Assembly: GCA_000310025.1 (NCBI GenBank)
Contig: FN649739.1
Coordinates: 3,499,722-3,563,721 of the forward strand
Direction: 5' to 3'
Origin: Ectocarpus siliculosus
Taxonomy: Eukaryota; Sar; Phaeophyceae; Ectocarpales; Ectocarpaceae
Length of the DNA stretch: 64,000 nt
Part shown: positions 13,101-28,100 of the stretch, piece after piece
Layout: every line of letters starts with the position of its first letter
Position numbering within the stretch: the first letter of the stretch is position 1
Program-made: the position numbers and the translations under genes
The notes under the pieces: model-generated
Databases searched by the model: none
Told to the model about the DNA's origin: nothing
What the model saw: the letters and a program-made list of their open reading frames with translations, nothing else

Positions 13101-16100
13101 AGCAGCAGCAGGGTTCATCGAAGTTGAATACGAATCAGCATGAACCTCAAATCGAAGACGACGTCCAGGAACAGAATCGAGAATCTATCGACACTCGGAG
13201 GAGATATTCGGAAGAACATAATTCTTTCCAGGTCTGATGCGTTCGTCCACGTGTTTCGGGAGATACATCACAGAGTTCCAAGACAAGCAAGGTCGGAGTA
13301 CGCGTGAGTAATACATTCTGCTACGAACCGGTTCATAGCTTCGGAAATAAGTTTTGTTGCCCATTTTGCCCTTTGTCATGACAATCAGCACGCCCAGAAC
13401 CCGTTTAGCTCCCCATTTTCCAGGAAAACGCGGTAAGTCGAGGGCACGAGCTTGTTTTAAGGAGCAGACGGCAATTTGTGCACCTGATTGTCATTGAACA
13501 GGAAGGTAACCGGTTTCCCGCCCACAGCGGCCTTCTCGAAGAGTACCTTGAGGTCCTCTCGGAATTCAACCTGGTATTGGTTGATGCCAAAAAGGTCGTC
13601 ACGCGAGCAGGGGCAGAAACGAACATAGCAGGTGGTTTTCTACGAACGAGGTACAAAATATCCTCCAAACATATTTCCGGCCTCGTCACAACAATGCGAC
13701 ACATTCCCCTAGGCGACGCGGGGTTCTGTGTCTGGGTCAGTTGCGGTACTTCTCGCGTGGGTGCACATATCGCGGTGTATCGTGATTGAACCCCAGCTAA
13801 GGCGTCGCAACCCTGCACCACCCTCAACAAAACAATACTATGCGCCTTCGACCCGGTGCACCAGGGCGTGGAAGGAGGAGGTAATTTTTTGTATTTTCTA
13901 CCTCCACAAGTACCAAAGTACATCATATCCGTGGGGTTGATCCCAGTCGATGCGGACGTGCGGCTATGTACGATGCTCGGCTCACTTGGCGGTAATTCTT
14001 TGTGATCTCGATGGTGAAGAGCTCCTGCCCGCAGATGTAGGCAGCCAGTCGAGTGAGGGACTGCCGCCCCGATCCTCCCACGCCGACCAGCATCAAGTTT
14101 CCCCGCTTCAGGCTCAGGACGCGGTGAATGCGTGCCAGGTGGCAAACGGCGTCCTTCGTGAATTATCAACGTGCGGAAGGAATGACTTAATTTCAATGTA
14201 AAGTGGCAGGGTCTGAGGAGTGTCTAGCATTTTTCTGGGTCTGGGATTTAGATTTAGAACACAGGACCGACAATAGTAATTGTTAATCAACATGTTTTTC
14301 ACAGTATCCGCCACAAACATCAGCAAACTCTGACGTTCACGATTTCAACAGCATGCGTGGTACGTCGTACGAATCGACTGAGTACATCCAGCATCGTTGA
14401 ATCCCGCACAAGTTACGGTACCTTGAACAATACCAGCTGCATGGACACCAACTTCGGTTCCATGTTGTAGTCTTCTAGCCGCTCCTCCAGAACTTGCCTC
14501 AGCTTTAACAGTGACAGTTGCTCCTCGTAGCTGAGAATTCATACGACGCACCAGCACCCAAGCATAGGGAATGAGACAAAGACCTACAGTTTGCACACCG
14601 GGAAACAGACCAGTACCAAAGACCTTATGCCTTCCATCAGGTCCCGTCCAAATGTTTCCTGACATAAGCATTGTGTCAATGGTGGTTATCCAAATCAAGA
14701 CTCTTCAAATGGTGTGAAGACCAAACGCTGGCAACAAATGAGTTGTCGTGATACCTGATGTCTTCATCGCCGCCTTCCCCGAAGCAGGCGGTGAACACGG
14801 ACCCAATGGTCTCGTCCTCGCAGGAGGAAAACTGCTCGCCCCAATCGGTCGAGAATGTGACCTTGAGCTGAGCGTTGATCACCTGCGCATTGGGTCATGA
14901 TGGGCGCGAACAACCGCAGCCCTAGCCTTCAAAACGCGTTGTCTTGCGCGCACGATAACAATGGAAGTCTTCATGCAGTCGAGGCGCACTCGGTGTGAGA
15001 CATGATAAATGTCTTGAGGGAATCCCTAGGCGGTGTGCCTCACCGTTCCGTCGCGCGAGGTGTTGTGCGTTTTTTGCGCCGTGGGATCAATCTTCTAGGT
15101 TGGACGTGTCCATCCCAAGGTTGCACCTACGCCGTTGCCCTTTGATGAGTCCATTCGGGTTTAATGATACCCTACCGATTGAGCTCGGCTTCAAAAGAGA
15201 GTCGGGACACCATTACCACAACAACCTTCGTGACGGCCGGCGAGGAAATAGAGTACCTACATAGATGGGGCATTTCTGACAAGGTGTATGTGCAACTGGC
15301 AACAAACGCGTCTTCGTGAGGCAGGTGGCGAAGAATACCGAATCGCAAGGGTCATACCGTACCTCGCGGAAACGGCCCTGGTCATCCGCCGCGTCTTGCA
15401 CAAACCGGTCCGAAAACACTCGCTGGCACTCGTGTGCCCAAAGTCGGATCGCCGCCTCCTTCGTGTCCACCGTGGTCGGCGATGCCTGCAAACGAAAGGC
15501 GATACAGGGTCGTGGACACCGGGCTGTGTTGCGCTCCCCGATGGTGTCTGAGCTGCGAGCGCCGATGGTCTCATCGATGAACACTCGAATAGGTGGGCCT
15601 TAGGAGTGCCGCTTCTTTTGTTTTTCGCGGTATAGAACGATTCTACTGGTCTTAATTCTGTCCTACGGGGAAACACGAGAATCCGAAAGGGATTTGTTGT
15701 ATTTTGCACTAGCGGTAACAGCTATCTGCAACACTTGGAATGCGTTTTTTCGTGTGTTCAGTTTCCAACTTTCCATCATTATTATGCTATCCCCACGTAT
15801 ATAGTATTCACAGCGCACAATTTGCGGTCATTCTCGAAATTTTCTTGCGTGACTCGGCAGAACACAAGCGTCCAGCCATTTTGTACGTCTGACCTGCATC
15901 ACTCCTTCGATGACCTTGGCGACGTCGCGCATGTTGAACAAGTAGTGTGACTTCACCGGAGTGGGCAAGAACGTTTCCATGGACGCTTGGTAGACCTGAT
16001 GCGGCCGGAAACACGAAATATGTATTTAGAGTTCGAGCGAAAGGTTGCCACTATTGAGATACTGCGCGTGAAACGTAGGCTAAGGTGTAATGCCTTTCGG

Positions 16101-19100
16101 AGATGGAGGTCGGCGAAGGTGCGACGTCAGAGGACCTAATCCCATTGGCTTTCCGTACGGCTCAAATTTCCTCGCGGGTCGACGCCGAATCTGGCACGTT
16201 GACCTTGGAATTCGGCGCTGCTAGATGTCACAGCACTACGCATTCTACGCGACGCGCTTTGGAATGTAACAGGATGGAGATACCAATACTGGTGTGGCTT
16301 TGGTAACACATGCGTGCTCCAAGCTCTAGCCTGTCCTTCAAGAGTCAAACGCCCAAGACTGCGGTGATCACACTCGTACCGTTTTTTTTTAGTGTACGTC
16401 CTTCCTTACCCGTAGCGTCGCCTGTGCGATATGAGAAGCCAGGGGCTTGATCTCCACGTCAAAGTCGGCCAGTTTGGGCGCCAAGATCGAATCGAAGATT
16501 CGAATAACCTGCGATGGCGCGTGGTTCGTTAGGCAGTAAGAAGACGCAACGTTGGCCTTGAAATCACGCCATGCAGGTTCGAAGCGATACGGTGGCTTCG
16601 TGCGCATTGCGGCTTGGCGAGGGTGGCCACAAAGCTTCCCGGGGGTGGAACCTTTAGGTTGGCACACATCCTAGAAGCGCTCGCGGTCGTGAGCAATCTA
16701 CACCTCATCGCGTGCATGAAATGGAACACACTTTCACGCTGGAATTGTCGCTATCACCGCTGTGCTTGCATCAAATGAGGCCGCCAGGTCGAGAGTGCTT
16801 TCCTGAACTGTGATGAAAACGCTAGCAGCAACCGAACGTTGCCAAGCATGCCAGCTACTTAGTTTGTGGGTGTCGTAGCGTTTGTTTGTAGTATCACACC
16901 TGGGAATCGTTCGGAACAGTGAGGTTGAGAACATTAAACCGGCTTTGAGTTCTTGACGAAATAACCGCCCTCGCACCGCCCGGAGGTGCCATGGCGCAGA
17001 TTAGTTGCGTGTCGAGGATGTACCTCCACGCGCACTTGACCCTGTCATACCTGGGGAGGGATACCGCAAGAGGAAAAGATGATGAAACTCAAGCAACCGG
17101 GTGTCCGTAAGCACCTCGGTACGTACGTGTTGGGTGAACAAAGTGTGGCGTAATAGCCGTCAAATGTATGTATCCCGGCCTTCACCACGGAGTAGTTTCC
17201 ACCCCAACCCAGTACCCAATAAGCTCACTGAACCTCCTCCTGAGTTTCACCCATGGTCACGTATCCATGGCCAAAAGTTGCCCAAGTTCGTCTGGCCCAA
17301 CCAGTCAATCTGCAGGGCGTCCACCAAGAAATTGAATGGAGGATGCTACTGTCGCACCAGATTACAACCCCCGGGATGCCTTGCTACCGAGGGGAGAGGC
17401 GACACACACTGAATGTCGTACGGCACTCACCACCCCCCGTAGTCCATCCAGAACCGAAGCAGCTCGAGCGGTGGCTGGAAGGGCGACTCGTGCGAAATCC
17501 GCATGGGCATGTTGAAGTCGTCGAGGAAGACGACCAGCTGCTTGCCGCCCAGGGGACCGAACTTATCCTTCGACCGCTTCTCCATCGTTTGCTCAATGGT
17601 TGCCTGAGGTAAGTCGGGGGCACTCACTGTGAGGAGATGCTCTTCTTCAAGATGGAGTTGGGACTTGAGTGTTCGCTCGTCAGGATATCATTCGCGAACG
17701 CGGTGCGTGACGGGCACCTTTCACCCTTGTTGCACCCAAGTTCGCACCACGCCTCGAAGCAAAACGACGTTTCGAGCGAAGCCAATGAGAACGAAGAGTT
17801 GCCCCTTCTGGTGGCACATCAAACCTTTCAAGTTGTCTTGTGCGGGGATACCACACCATCCTGAGTGCTCACCTGCGTAGTGCCCGAGTCAGTCGTGGCG
17901 GAGAAGTTCATGACGAGCTGCGAGTGCGTCTCGGGGAGCCTGGCCAGCTCCGAGAACACCAGGACCGTCTTGCCCGCGCCGCTCGAGCCCACCACCAGGG
18001 CGTTCCTCTTCGCCCCCCACAGCGTGCCCAGGACAAATGAATTCCGAATCTGCGCCATTCCACCGGAAGGTGTTACACGTAGCGGGGAAGAACCACGTAG
18101 TCACGTATCCACGTTGTTTAGGTAGCGGAAATTGTCCTATACCAAAACAACAGATTTGGAGTATTTACTTCCTCACCTACTTGAACCGGAAGGTTTGTTC
18201 GCTATCCCGTTGTTGCCGTCGTTCGAAGTTTTGCTTACCTTACGACGCACTGCTGTACTGGTAGCTCCGATCCGAGGAACGCACACTGCACTACGGTACG
18301 TTCTACGCAACATTTATTAGCTCGAGCTGAGGGTGCTCAAGCACAAACGCCTTCTTCAGTGACAAGCTTATGCATGTCGCCCATACAGTCGCCAACGAAA
18401 TGTGGCGTTGCCACTCTAGAACCATCGGGAGTGGCGTTCTGGGCGGCAACAGCATGCACATGAGCCCTTTCGGTAAGCGCCAACCGGCAGACACAGGTTA
18501 TTGGTTAAAAACCGCGTGAGTATCCTTGTTCCCCGGTATGCTTGGGTCAAACGTGGTGCTTCTGTACCGTTCGGGTCAGCGCAGATTATCGTGAACGTAC
18601 TCCAAGGAACCAGCGCGCTGTCACACGTGGGGGATATCAGTACCGCCGCCAGCACCCGCCGATGCCACATCGCCATCACGACCACCGATTCTACCGTCTC
18701 CATCTGCATCAACGGCAACATCAACATCCATCGCAACGACAACCACAAGGAAAAACGGGAACACGATAACTATGTACGGCTCTCCCCGTTCCCTCCAAGC
18801 ATAAATAATCGGCTTACCGTGTCCACCGTGGGCACAATCATCTTGTGGAAGGGCATGGTCTTCAGGTAGCGGAAAGGGGGTACCTTCGGCTCCCACGGCT
18901 CCCAGTCCAGCTTCTTCGGGTCGACGTAATAGTCGTAGACCGTAGCGCTGGGCGGGAATTGGGGCTGAACGAAAAGGACCAAACATGAAATGGTCTCGTA
19001 ATGTCAGCGGTAGCAGGCGCGAATGTATGCGCATGATTCTTCCCCGTTTTAGGGGGCTTGCTCTTAACGTACACAGGTGATATTCGTTAGCGGAGTACCA

Positions 19101-22100
19101 ACAGTTCATGCATCAGAATACGGAGGACGCAGTAAACAAATTAGATTCGTTTATGGTGGTCGACCGATCAATGCGCAACGAGGGCTGCGGTGGCGTCAAC
19201 GGAGACCCGCGTGCCGTACTGGGCTGCATGCACCGGAATACCTCGACGTCCCGAAGGAAAGCGTCCAGCTTCACCCTCCCGTCTTCATCAGCCGCCGCCA
19301 TAACGGACCAGACCATCGAAAACACGAACCACTTCTCGGCTAGACCGAGGTATCCCTCGGCATCTTTCTCGAGGCCGCTACGAGACGGACAATGGTATGA
19401 TGGTGGCAGGAGGGGGTGGATGGGTTGGCTAGGATATTTTGCTGAAACACGCCATGCCCAGTGAAGGCAACGAATGAACGCAGTTACACCTATCCTCCCG
19501 GGCATGGCCCTCTATTTGGATATCGGAGATGTGAAGGGAGCAATGAATACTCGCGCGCTGATAACCAGGAAAACACAACACAGCAGGCAACCACGTCGAA
19601 GGAAAGGTGTGCACAAAAATCCAATCCCGAGGTGCAAGCCCCACTTCATGCCTATGGCGGTGCTTCGTTGCCCCACACTGAAAACAGAATGCACAGGCCG
19701 GTTGCCAAAAACGATGACCGGAAGTGGTGACCAAGTCCGTATTTACACTTCATGTTCACCTGGTGGCAGGATTGTCTCGGAACGCGTCGTACAGAGTGCA
19801 CAGCGACTGCACGGCGTTGAAGTCGCCCACCGGTACCGGTTCAGAGACATTCACCTCCTTGAAGGCCAGCACCCCCTCCACGTACTTCGAAAATAGATTA
19901 CGGTGGAACTTGAGGTGCTCCGTGTCGTCTTCGAATCTGTTCAAACCGAAGAAAAGCCGGGAGCGACAGTGGTCAGTATTGTGGTTAACAACGCACAAGA
20001 TGCCAAGCCTATTCCCAAGGCAGACGGCAACCAACGAAGGCTATGAGAAGGTTCAGGAGGAGGTTGGGTAGTTACATAATTTCCAGGGGTATGAGTTCGC
20101 CCGGTCGAGCGTGACAGGCAGAACCTACATGTAGGCTAGTGTAAATTAGGACCAATTAAAGCCGAGAAAAATACCCGTGTCTTGTCAGCATGGGGTTCAG
20201 CCACATTAGATAAGTTGTTGGGTGAGACGCACAATTCTTCTTAAGGAGGTGATGGCAGCCAAAGCAGAGAGTGTTGAGTCATCAAAATCTTTGCCTCACC
20301 TCTGCTGAAGCCAGGAGTTGACGAAAGGCTGCCATCCCATCTCATCTACGTCCAGGAAGATCATGCCAGCCCGAGACACCGTGGCGGGAGATGCCACGGC
20401 TAGATCTTCCACCTGAGCGTGTCAGACCCAACTTTGTTTTCATTCGACATTACGCGATTTTCGTATAGATATGCCACCGGCAAAATCGTCACGCGAAAAC
20501 CGAACCGCGTAAGAATGTCACTTCCTCCACTACAAAGTGTGCTTCAATTCTTGTTTCCGTTCTATCTGCCGTGAAGCCCTGGAACCACCGACTGCTTTCA
20601 CTAATTGAGGGCGTACCGGCCCGGACGAAACACTAGTTCCTGTGCGGTGCGGTTTCAACGGTTATGTCGGATTCCGTGCTCTCGCGAAAATGTTCCTTCC
20701 ATGTTCGGACTTCTGGGTCTTCAAGTTATTCCTCTGACGGTACGCTGTAACAATCCACGCGATCCATGCAATTGGACAGACTACGCAACCATACCATCGT
20801 CCATCTCACCTCGAAGAGGAGTGACATGGAGTTGGTGAGTGGGATACGATCTCCGTTGATGAGCGTCAGAATCTGCAAGTTTCGTCAATACCACCAAGAA
20901 GCAAGGTTCCAAAGGGGGTAATTCTTCGGTCAACCATAGCGGTTCGAACACTGCCAGCGGCATCGTTGTGAATGTCTTTGAGAGGTGTTGGAGTTCTCAG
21001 TCGTGCGATCAACATTCCCCCTGGAACCCTTGCGGAACTTCCACCTATCCCACTCCCCCGGTGACAACGTGAAGTTCTCTTTTCATCGTGAAGTTCGGAA
21101 ATGTGTTTTGGGACTCATGGCGCAAAGGCACGTTAGCCGAACAGTGTAAGCTGCTCAGGAGCAAATGTTTCCGGGTGGATGATGGGTTGAGAGAAAACAG
21201 TGTGGACCGTCCTGCGAGGCTCCCGGAGCACATCACGGCTAGTGAAAAGGGCCAACGCCTAACGTCCAGCATCGGAGAATCAAGCACACCATGTTCCTAC
21301 AGACGCATCTGCTTTGGTCTTCTGAAACTTCGAGTGAACATTGGTCGAACCTATATCGCGACCATGATGCCGTGGGTTTTGTTCGTGATGGTTGACACAA
21401 CTACCTCCTGTGAAAATCAACGGCGCTGTTCTTCCATTCTGTGTAGTGGGTTTTGGGCCCTTACCTTGTTATCGTCCATGACGGAGTTCATACTCTCAAT
21501 CCACAGGGCGTCGATAGGACCGTCAAACATGATCCACTGAGAACCGAAGGAGGAAGCAACAAGAAATCATGATCAGACTCGTGTTGGAAGTGCAGATGGG
21601 CAGGCCAGACGGAAACTTGGGAACGATGGAGCAAGGGGCATTTGGGGTTTCAGGCTTCGTGCCGTTATCTCTCGGGTCATGAATTGCCTGTTCACTCAAA
21701 GCAGTAATCCAAACTGTGTCGGTCGGGGATGAGGAAGTCGGAACCGTCTCGGAGGAGACATGTAGTGAGTTTCGACGGACGATGAGAGAGAAACTGTCTT
21801 GTTGACCCTGCAGGTGTGCAAGCGAGATGCCGTTGACGTTGATAGAGTGGTGTAGGACTTGTCATCCCAACCACGAAGAACACGAATAGCAACGGTGCCT
21901 AAGGTGGCTGAGGAAACCACGCCTGCTGTGACCGTTGAAATATTTCCAAAGCAAGTGCTATCGCGCGGGGCAGGCTTTGTGCCTTCCGTACCTTTTCGTC
22001 CGGTTTGTCTGACTCGGCTGACTGCTTGAATAGCGTGGAGAGGATGCCATCTGCCCACTCGAACGTCGAAAGATCGTAAGCACCGTAAAGCTCGCTGAGC

Positions 22101-25100
22101 GTCACAGACTTAGGGTTGATCACGAACGGGTGCACCTGAACGTTGTGTAAGGCATGATTCGGCAAGAGGGAAATTTCGTAAGCCCCGCAAGTAGTCGCAC
22201 CAAACGTAATATAATCGGGTTGAACAAACGCCGATACAACCGCAACAACACGGGCATGGAAAGCAGTGTCAGCATCATCAATACAACAAGTTCACACATA
22301 AGGGCGAATACACGATTATTGCAACCAGACAGGATGAAACCGCCACAAACGTGTTGACAAGAAAATATCTTACCGGGTGATACCCATCGACGCCGTCCTT
22401 GCACATCTGAGTCTTGGCGTTCATGAGCGTTCTCCACGCCACCGACTTGCCCGACATCGTTCTGAAAATGATACAAAGCAAAGTACACATATTCTCACGT
22501 GTATCAACGATCGACGATTTTGTTTCACCGTATTTGATCCCTCTCCCTAATCTTGCCCGATCCCCCCGGCACGAAAATGGGACGCCAATCGGGTGGACTT
22601 TCTGGTTTGGTATTATGTAGTTCGCACGAAACCAATTCTGTGACACTAGTCTGATCATCTCCATAGACGTGTTCTTAAACGTCCGCTAACATACATGAAT
22701 GCGTCCAGGCTGCAAGGAACAGCCACGAGGGACTCTGAAGAATGTGAATCGGCATGTTCGTATTACCGACATGCCCCCGGGCCAGGATGACGTACAAAAC
22801 GTCCGATCCATTAGTGTTGGATGTCGATTAGCGGTTACGAGCTAACTGTTCCGGAGGTATCAACCACGGTCGACTGTGCGACAGGAGATCAAAGACGGCC
22901 CGGCCAGGCATTTGGGAGTGGACATACCGTCTGTATCTGAGGGTGATGTGCCAGATACTGGAGCATTGTTTTATGCGCTCACCTGCCGACGAGCATGTTG
23001 CAGTGGCGGGTGAGCTGGGAGTCGGATAGCTGAATGATCTTCATGATGAGGAACGGATGCTGCTGGAGCCCCTTGCTTGTCAGTTCCTTCTCCACGGCAA
23101 CCTGTTCTCAGCGGGATTATTTCGATTCGGCGTAGACCACGCACAGTGTTAGGGGACACAAGCCCACGGTCACGGCAAGGCCCTGCGGACACGAATGCAC
23201 GGAGCGTTACGCCTCGTCCAATGATTTCTGATAAACTCATTGAGTGACAAGATGTTCGAGAGTCGAACTTCGTAGGAAAAGTATGTTACACGATGTACAT
23301 GTCAACAGACGACCCGTTCCTGAGCTAGACCCATCCGGTTACGAACGGACAAGTGTAGTTCGGGAGCTTACGTTCTGGCCAGTGACCCATTTGTCACAAC
23401 GGTCAAGCGATCTCGACACAAGAAAGGCGATGACTGCTCTCGCAACAGGCGAAACGAGTCGTAAATAGAAACGTAGCTATGTAGGGATCGACACATCAGA
23501 ACTCGCCACGTATGCAGACAGAGGGGTCGGAGCGATAGCGAATTTTTTACTTCGAAGTAGGTATACAGCATGTAGCGCTTACCTGAAGAGCGCCGTACTC
23601 CGGTACTGGGAGTTCCAACGAGGGGAACAGGTCTCCCAACAGTAGTCGAAACAGCCGCTCGTCGTCTTTGATGAACTTTGGAAGGTTCATGTCCCTGAAC
23701 GCGTCGAGACGTATCGAAGACAAGTTGTGAGAGTTTCTCGTGGCTGGAAGCATGCTGGGGTTAGACTTTGCTGCCGCAAAGATGGAGCGTATCCGCAACT
23801 TCGCAATACTTTGAACTATTGTGGACACCTTACCACCACACCTGTTTCATCGGCCGTATCCCGAAGAATCAGCTCGGTGACGAACCAGAAACGATACCTG
23901 AACAAATGGTTGCGCTATTTGTGCCCCCCTCGGTAGTAGCTGACTGAAACAGGTCCCTCTCTCAGCTCGAGAATAGGCTTACCGAGAAACATGGGTGACA
24001 GTGAACCCCATCGACCGCCGCAGGGAAAAATAGAGTTGTTCGTTTACGCCAAACCTACTTTCGAAGGGCGATTGCATGGAAAGACGGACCCAATGTTCCT
24101 GGGGCATCTGCCCTTACATGCTCACCTCAGAGCTCGCATGAGAATCGCTTCCTCGTTCATGTTTGGGTCCGCCCGCTTCAATGCCCCGGCCATGTTCAAC
24201 ACCGCCTTCAGGTTTCTCAAACCATAGTCATAGTGGTCCTGCGCGGTAGTTGATGGCTTTTCCTCAAGGTTTTTGCGTTTCTGGTTGATATTTCTCGAGA
24301 TAGGGGTAGTGGTTGAGATCGCTTGAGATTGATATGGTGGCTTGGTCGTTCGTACGGGCCGTCGAGAGCACTGCACCTTGGTGTGGGGAAGCAGGGAATT
24401 GACTAATGCAGTGTTACGTTTTTGTACGCGGTTCTGATCGCCAAATGTTGTGACTAGATGGGGCGCCATGCCCGGGAATGGGCTTGTTTCGCTAAAACTT
24501 GCTTGCTTGGTCCGCACGGCCGAAACCATAGCCCCCGCCCACCGTTCGAACACCTGGGAAAACTTGGACTACTTCGCAAACGCTCTCTCGAGTAGGGGGT
24601 CTTCATTGTGCGGCATTCTGGGTGAGCTTTCTTGAAATGCTGTAAGTGACGAGATTCGGTGAAGACACACGAAGGGAATGCTTCGGGTCGGAACCAAGCA
24701 AGCGTACGGGTAGACAGGCTACAACAACAGACGAACCTGTTTGGAGAGCTGCTGGATCATCAGGCTGTAAAGAGTGACCGTTTTCTTCGCTAAGATGCGG
24801 GCCTCGCGGAAGCCTTCTGCCGCGAGCATCACCTCGGCGATCATCGCCAGATCTGGTGTCATCATGGCCACTGGTCGCATAAGCGCCTGGCGGTGATAGA
24901 GCGATGGCACGCAGAAGGTTCTTGGACGAGCAAGTGGCCCGCGCATTGTGCATTGGCCATCCTTGTAATTCGGACCCACTTGATTCTGGATATAGATGCT
25001 CATATGGCACATGGAAACGGAGCGTGGTGGTGCTGCGTTCGAAAGACATTTTTGCACTTTGAGGCCTATCGATATCCAAACCGGGGCAACCGCACAAACA

Positions 25101-28100
25101 GCCGCTTTCCCACGCTCGACAGCTTTGGATACGTTGCCAAGTAGCTGTTAGCGTCGATAGGTTCCTGCGACTGACGCTTCCCTCTCGTTCATTCCGTACC
25201 GTGGCTGATTTTCTCGTTGCCATTGTTCGCACGAAAGCCCCTCACTCGCTGATATCGTTTTCCGTACCTTGAGGTTATCCGGTAGCTCCGTGCGGCCGGC
25301 GTACCCGGGGTTCATGGTGATAAAGATGCCACAGTTGGGGTTGCACTTGATCATGTTCCCCATGAACATGAGAGAATCCTTGTGCGCGCTGAGGGCGTTG
25401 AGGATCGAAAGCACCTGGAGGGAAAAGCGCAACATCATGCTCAATCACGTTTTCCCGTAGCATCAGCTCTACCAGCAGCACGACCATCACGTCGAGAATA
25501 GTCAGAAGCAGAAGCAGCAATATCTGTGTCCACACCAGCAACATGACATCACAAAGCAGAACGCCATTCAAAGTCACGAAGGAGGGGAGTACGCTTGCTT
25601 CGCGCCCACCTGCACGGCCACCACTGAAATAACCTCAATCTTGATCCGGTTAAACTCATCGAAACAGCCCCAGCTTCCGGACTGCACCAACCCTGAGAAA
25701 ATACGCCCGACGGACTTGTAGTCCTGACCATCGGAGCAGTTGATCACCACCACGTACTTGGCCAAGTTCTTGCCCAAGTCCTGCGACACAGAGATATGGG
25801 GTTAGCATTTGTCAACAGGGGAAACGGTGGCGTAAGTGACAGTTTATGCGTTGGGCCCGGATGCAGCACAGAAGAAGGAATATTTTCTGATCAGGATCAT
25901 ATGGGTTCAACCTCAAGATCAGGCAAAGGTCACGTTGGTCCCTTGGTGAACGGTGCATGGCGAACGACAGGGATGCGAAACGGAAGAAACGGAGCGCGGC
26001 TGGGGAAATAATTAGGTGATGAAATTTTGCAACCCTTTTAAGCTAGTGACGAACCCCGCGATGGAATCCGAAAGGTGAGAGGTGGAGGCAAGCCCGTCGC
26101 GTAGCCGATTCATGATAACGGTACCGCGGGGAGTCCAGGTCTCCTAGGGAAGAATCTACACAGTCCTAAAGAGAACCGGGAAACCGACCCACGTTGTGCA
26201 TGGTATCAAAGATACGCTCAAACCAAAATGCTCAATGAGGAGGAGAACAAGAAAATGCCCACCACATTTGATATTGGTGCTGACCTTGACGGTTTCGGTT
26301 TTGCCCGTTCCTGCAGGACCGAGCGGGTTCCCTCCACGGTGGAGGTACATTGCCGTCGTCAGCGTTAGCACGCAGCGGTCGGTCAGCGGCGTGACAACGA
26401 GCCGACCGTTGTTTCCCTGTACAATAGGTCAATATTTGAATACAGTTGATTCGAGTGGAAACGTTGGGCAAATCGTTTTTGCTACGGAACAGAGTAAAAG
26501 AGGTTTGTATGTTCACCAGCCCTGGCAGGTAGTCTTGCAGAAGTGCTGGTTGAGCGTACGTGTGTTCGACTTCAGCCGAAGAGAAAACACTCTGGCCGCT
26601 CAGATGATATTGTCGTTCCGGACGAAACCAAGTGAGGTCGGAAGCTATTCCAATTCTGGGCCAGGAGTGTTTCGTATCCAAGGACTACAGCATCCGCTTT
26701 TGTGTTTCTCTAATGCTGTTGACAACGCCGAGATCAGGGCGCTCGACGCACGCCAGATCGTGGGCTAACGGACTCTGACCATACGTTTCACAGCAACCTC
26801 CTGTTGTGCGTGTCTGCCGTTTCTCTTTTCGCCAAGATGGTCTCATCGTCAACCCTCCCAGAGCCCTCACGTGGTGATGCTCTGCTCCCTAGGTCGTGGA
26901 ATGTTGTCCAGTGCCTCACTAGCCATACATGTGTATGAGGACGCGCTCTGGTGAAATGTTAGGAATTAATCTGATGACGCTCAGCCCACCTGATACTCGT
27001 AGGAATACTCGAGCTGGCAATTGGTTTGCCTTACGGAGACCATGCCGAAGGGACCATCCTCTCTCGAAAACACGAAGCGAAGCTGAGACAACCACTCGAA
27101 ATCGGAAGTGGCCGCGCAGCCGGCCTTGATCATCCGCTCCATCACATCCCTGTCAGGGTCGGTAACGGATAAACCGTGCATTATCGTGACGATAAGTGGC
27201 GACAATAGTCACAAATGAGGGAGGTTGTAGTCTTAGGGACACACTTGGCCGTACTAAATTTGATGGGGGTATGCAAGCGTCTTCTGCGATGTCACGCCGG
27301 TTTCAACGCGAAGATCAAGTCAAGCTCGGGGCTCGAATTTTCGATCAAGGTGGGGGAAGAAAAAGAACAAGAAAATGTTTTCGCTCTTACCGGTTGTGGA
27401 TCTCCATGGTGATGAGAGCCACCAGCTTGTTGCGCTCGATCTTCGTCAGTTGCCCTCGAACCATGTCCGACATTTTGTTGAGATATCCAACCTGAGCAGA
27501 TGAAGATGGGGGAGCCGACGCAAACGCACTCTGGAGTTCATGCATACACCCGCTTAATCCACTCTCATTTGCAATGACACACGATGAAACCAGCTGAGTG
27601 AGAGTTGGACTGTGTTGCTTAGACTTTTCCCACAGTCCCCCCCTTGTACCCAGCAGACGGCCAGTCTCGACTCGATCCGATCACGAGACGCAACCTCTGC
27701 AACAAACAGGGTATTTTTCGTCGAAGCACCTGTTTCTTCTTGAGGGCTTTGAGGGCGGTTTTGTTGCCGCCCGAAATGGCATTGAGCGCCTTGGAACAGT
27801 CTGTGGTCCACTGAACGGCCCCCGTAGAGATCAACAGTTGCCCTTGGTACTCCTTCACCCACTTGTCCTTTTTGCCCCTGCGACAAATACACACGACGGA
27901 GGTGGCAGTGCAGGTCACGAATTATCCAGATGGAGGGTATTGCATGCCTTGACATTCTTCAAGGCGGAGCTCGTGTGACGCACAGTAAACATGGCTGCCT
28001 CACTTGTACGCCTGCAAGGAGCTCGCCAGAAGCTTCTGCAGAGCGGTCTGCATGGCGCTTTCCAGTGCCGCCAACCACATCTCTACGGCACCATCGACGA

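Noticed and set aside
17245-17345. Possible DNAH2 exon with DWLGQTN-like reading
   Set aside because: The exons ending at 17,431 and starting at 17,050 join in phase and rebuild the conserved Trp-Tyr-Asp; an exon between them would disrupt AAA3.
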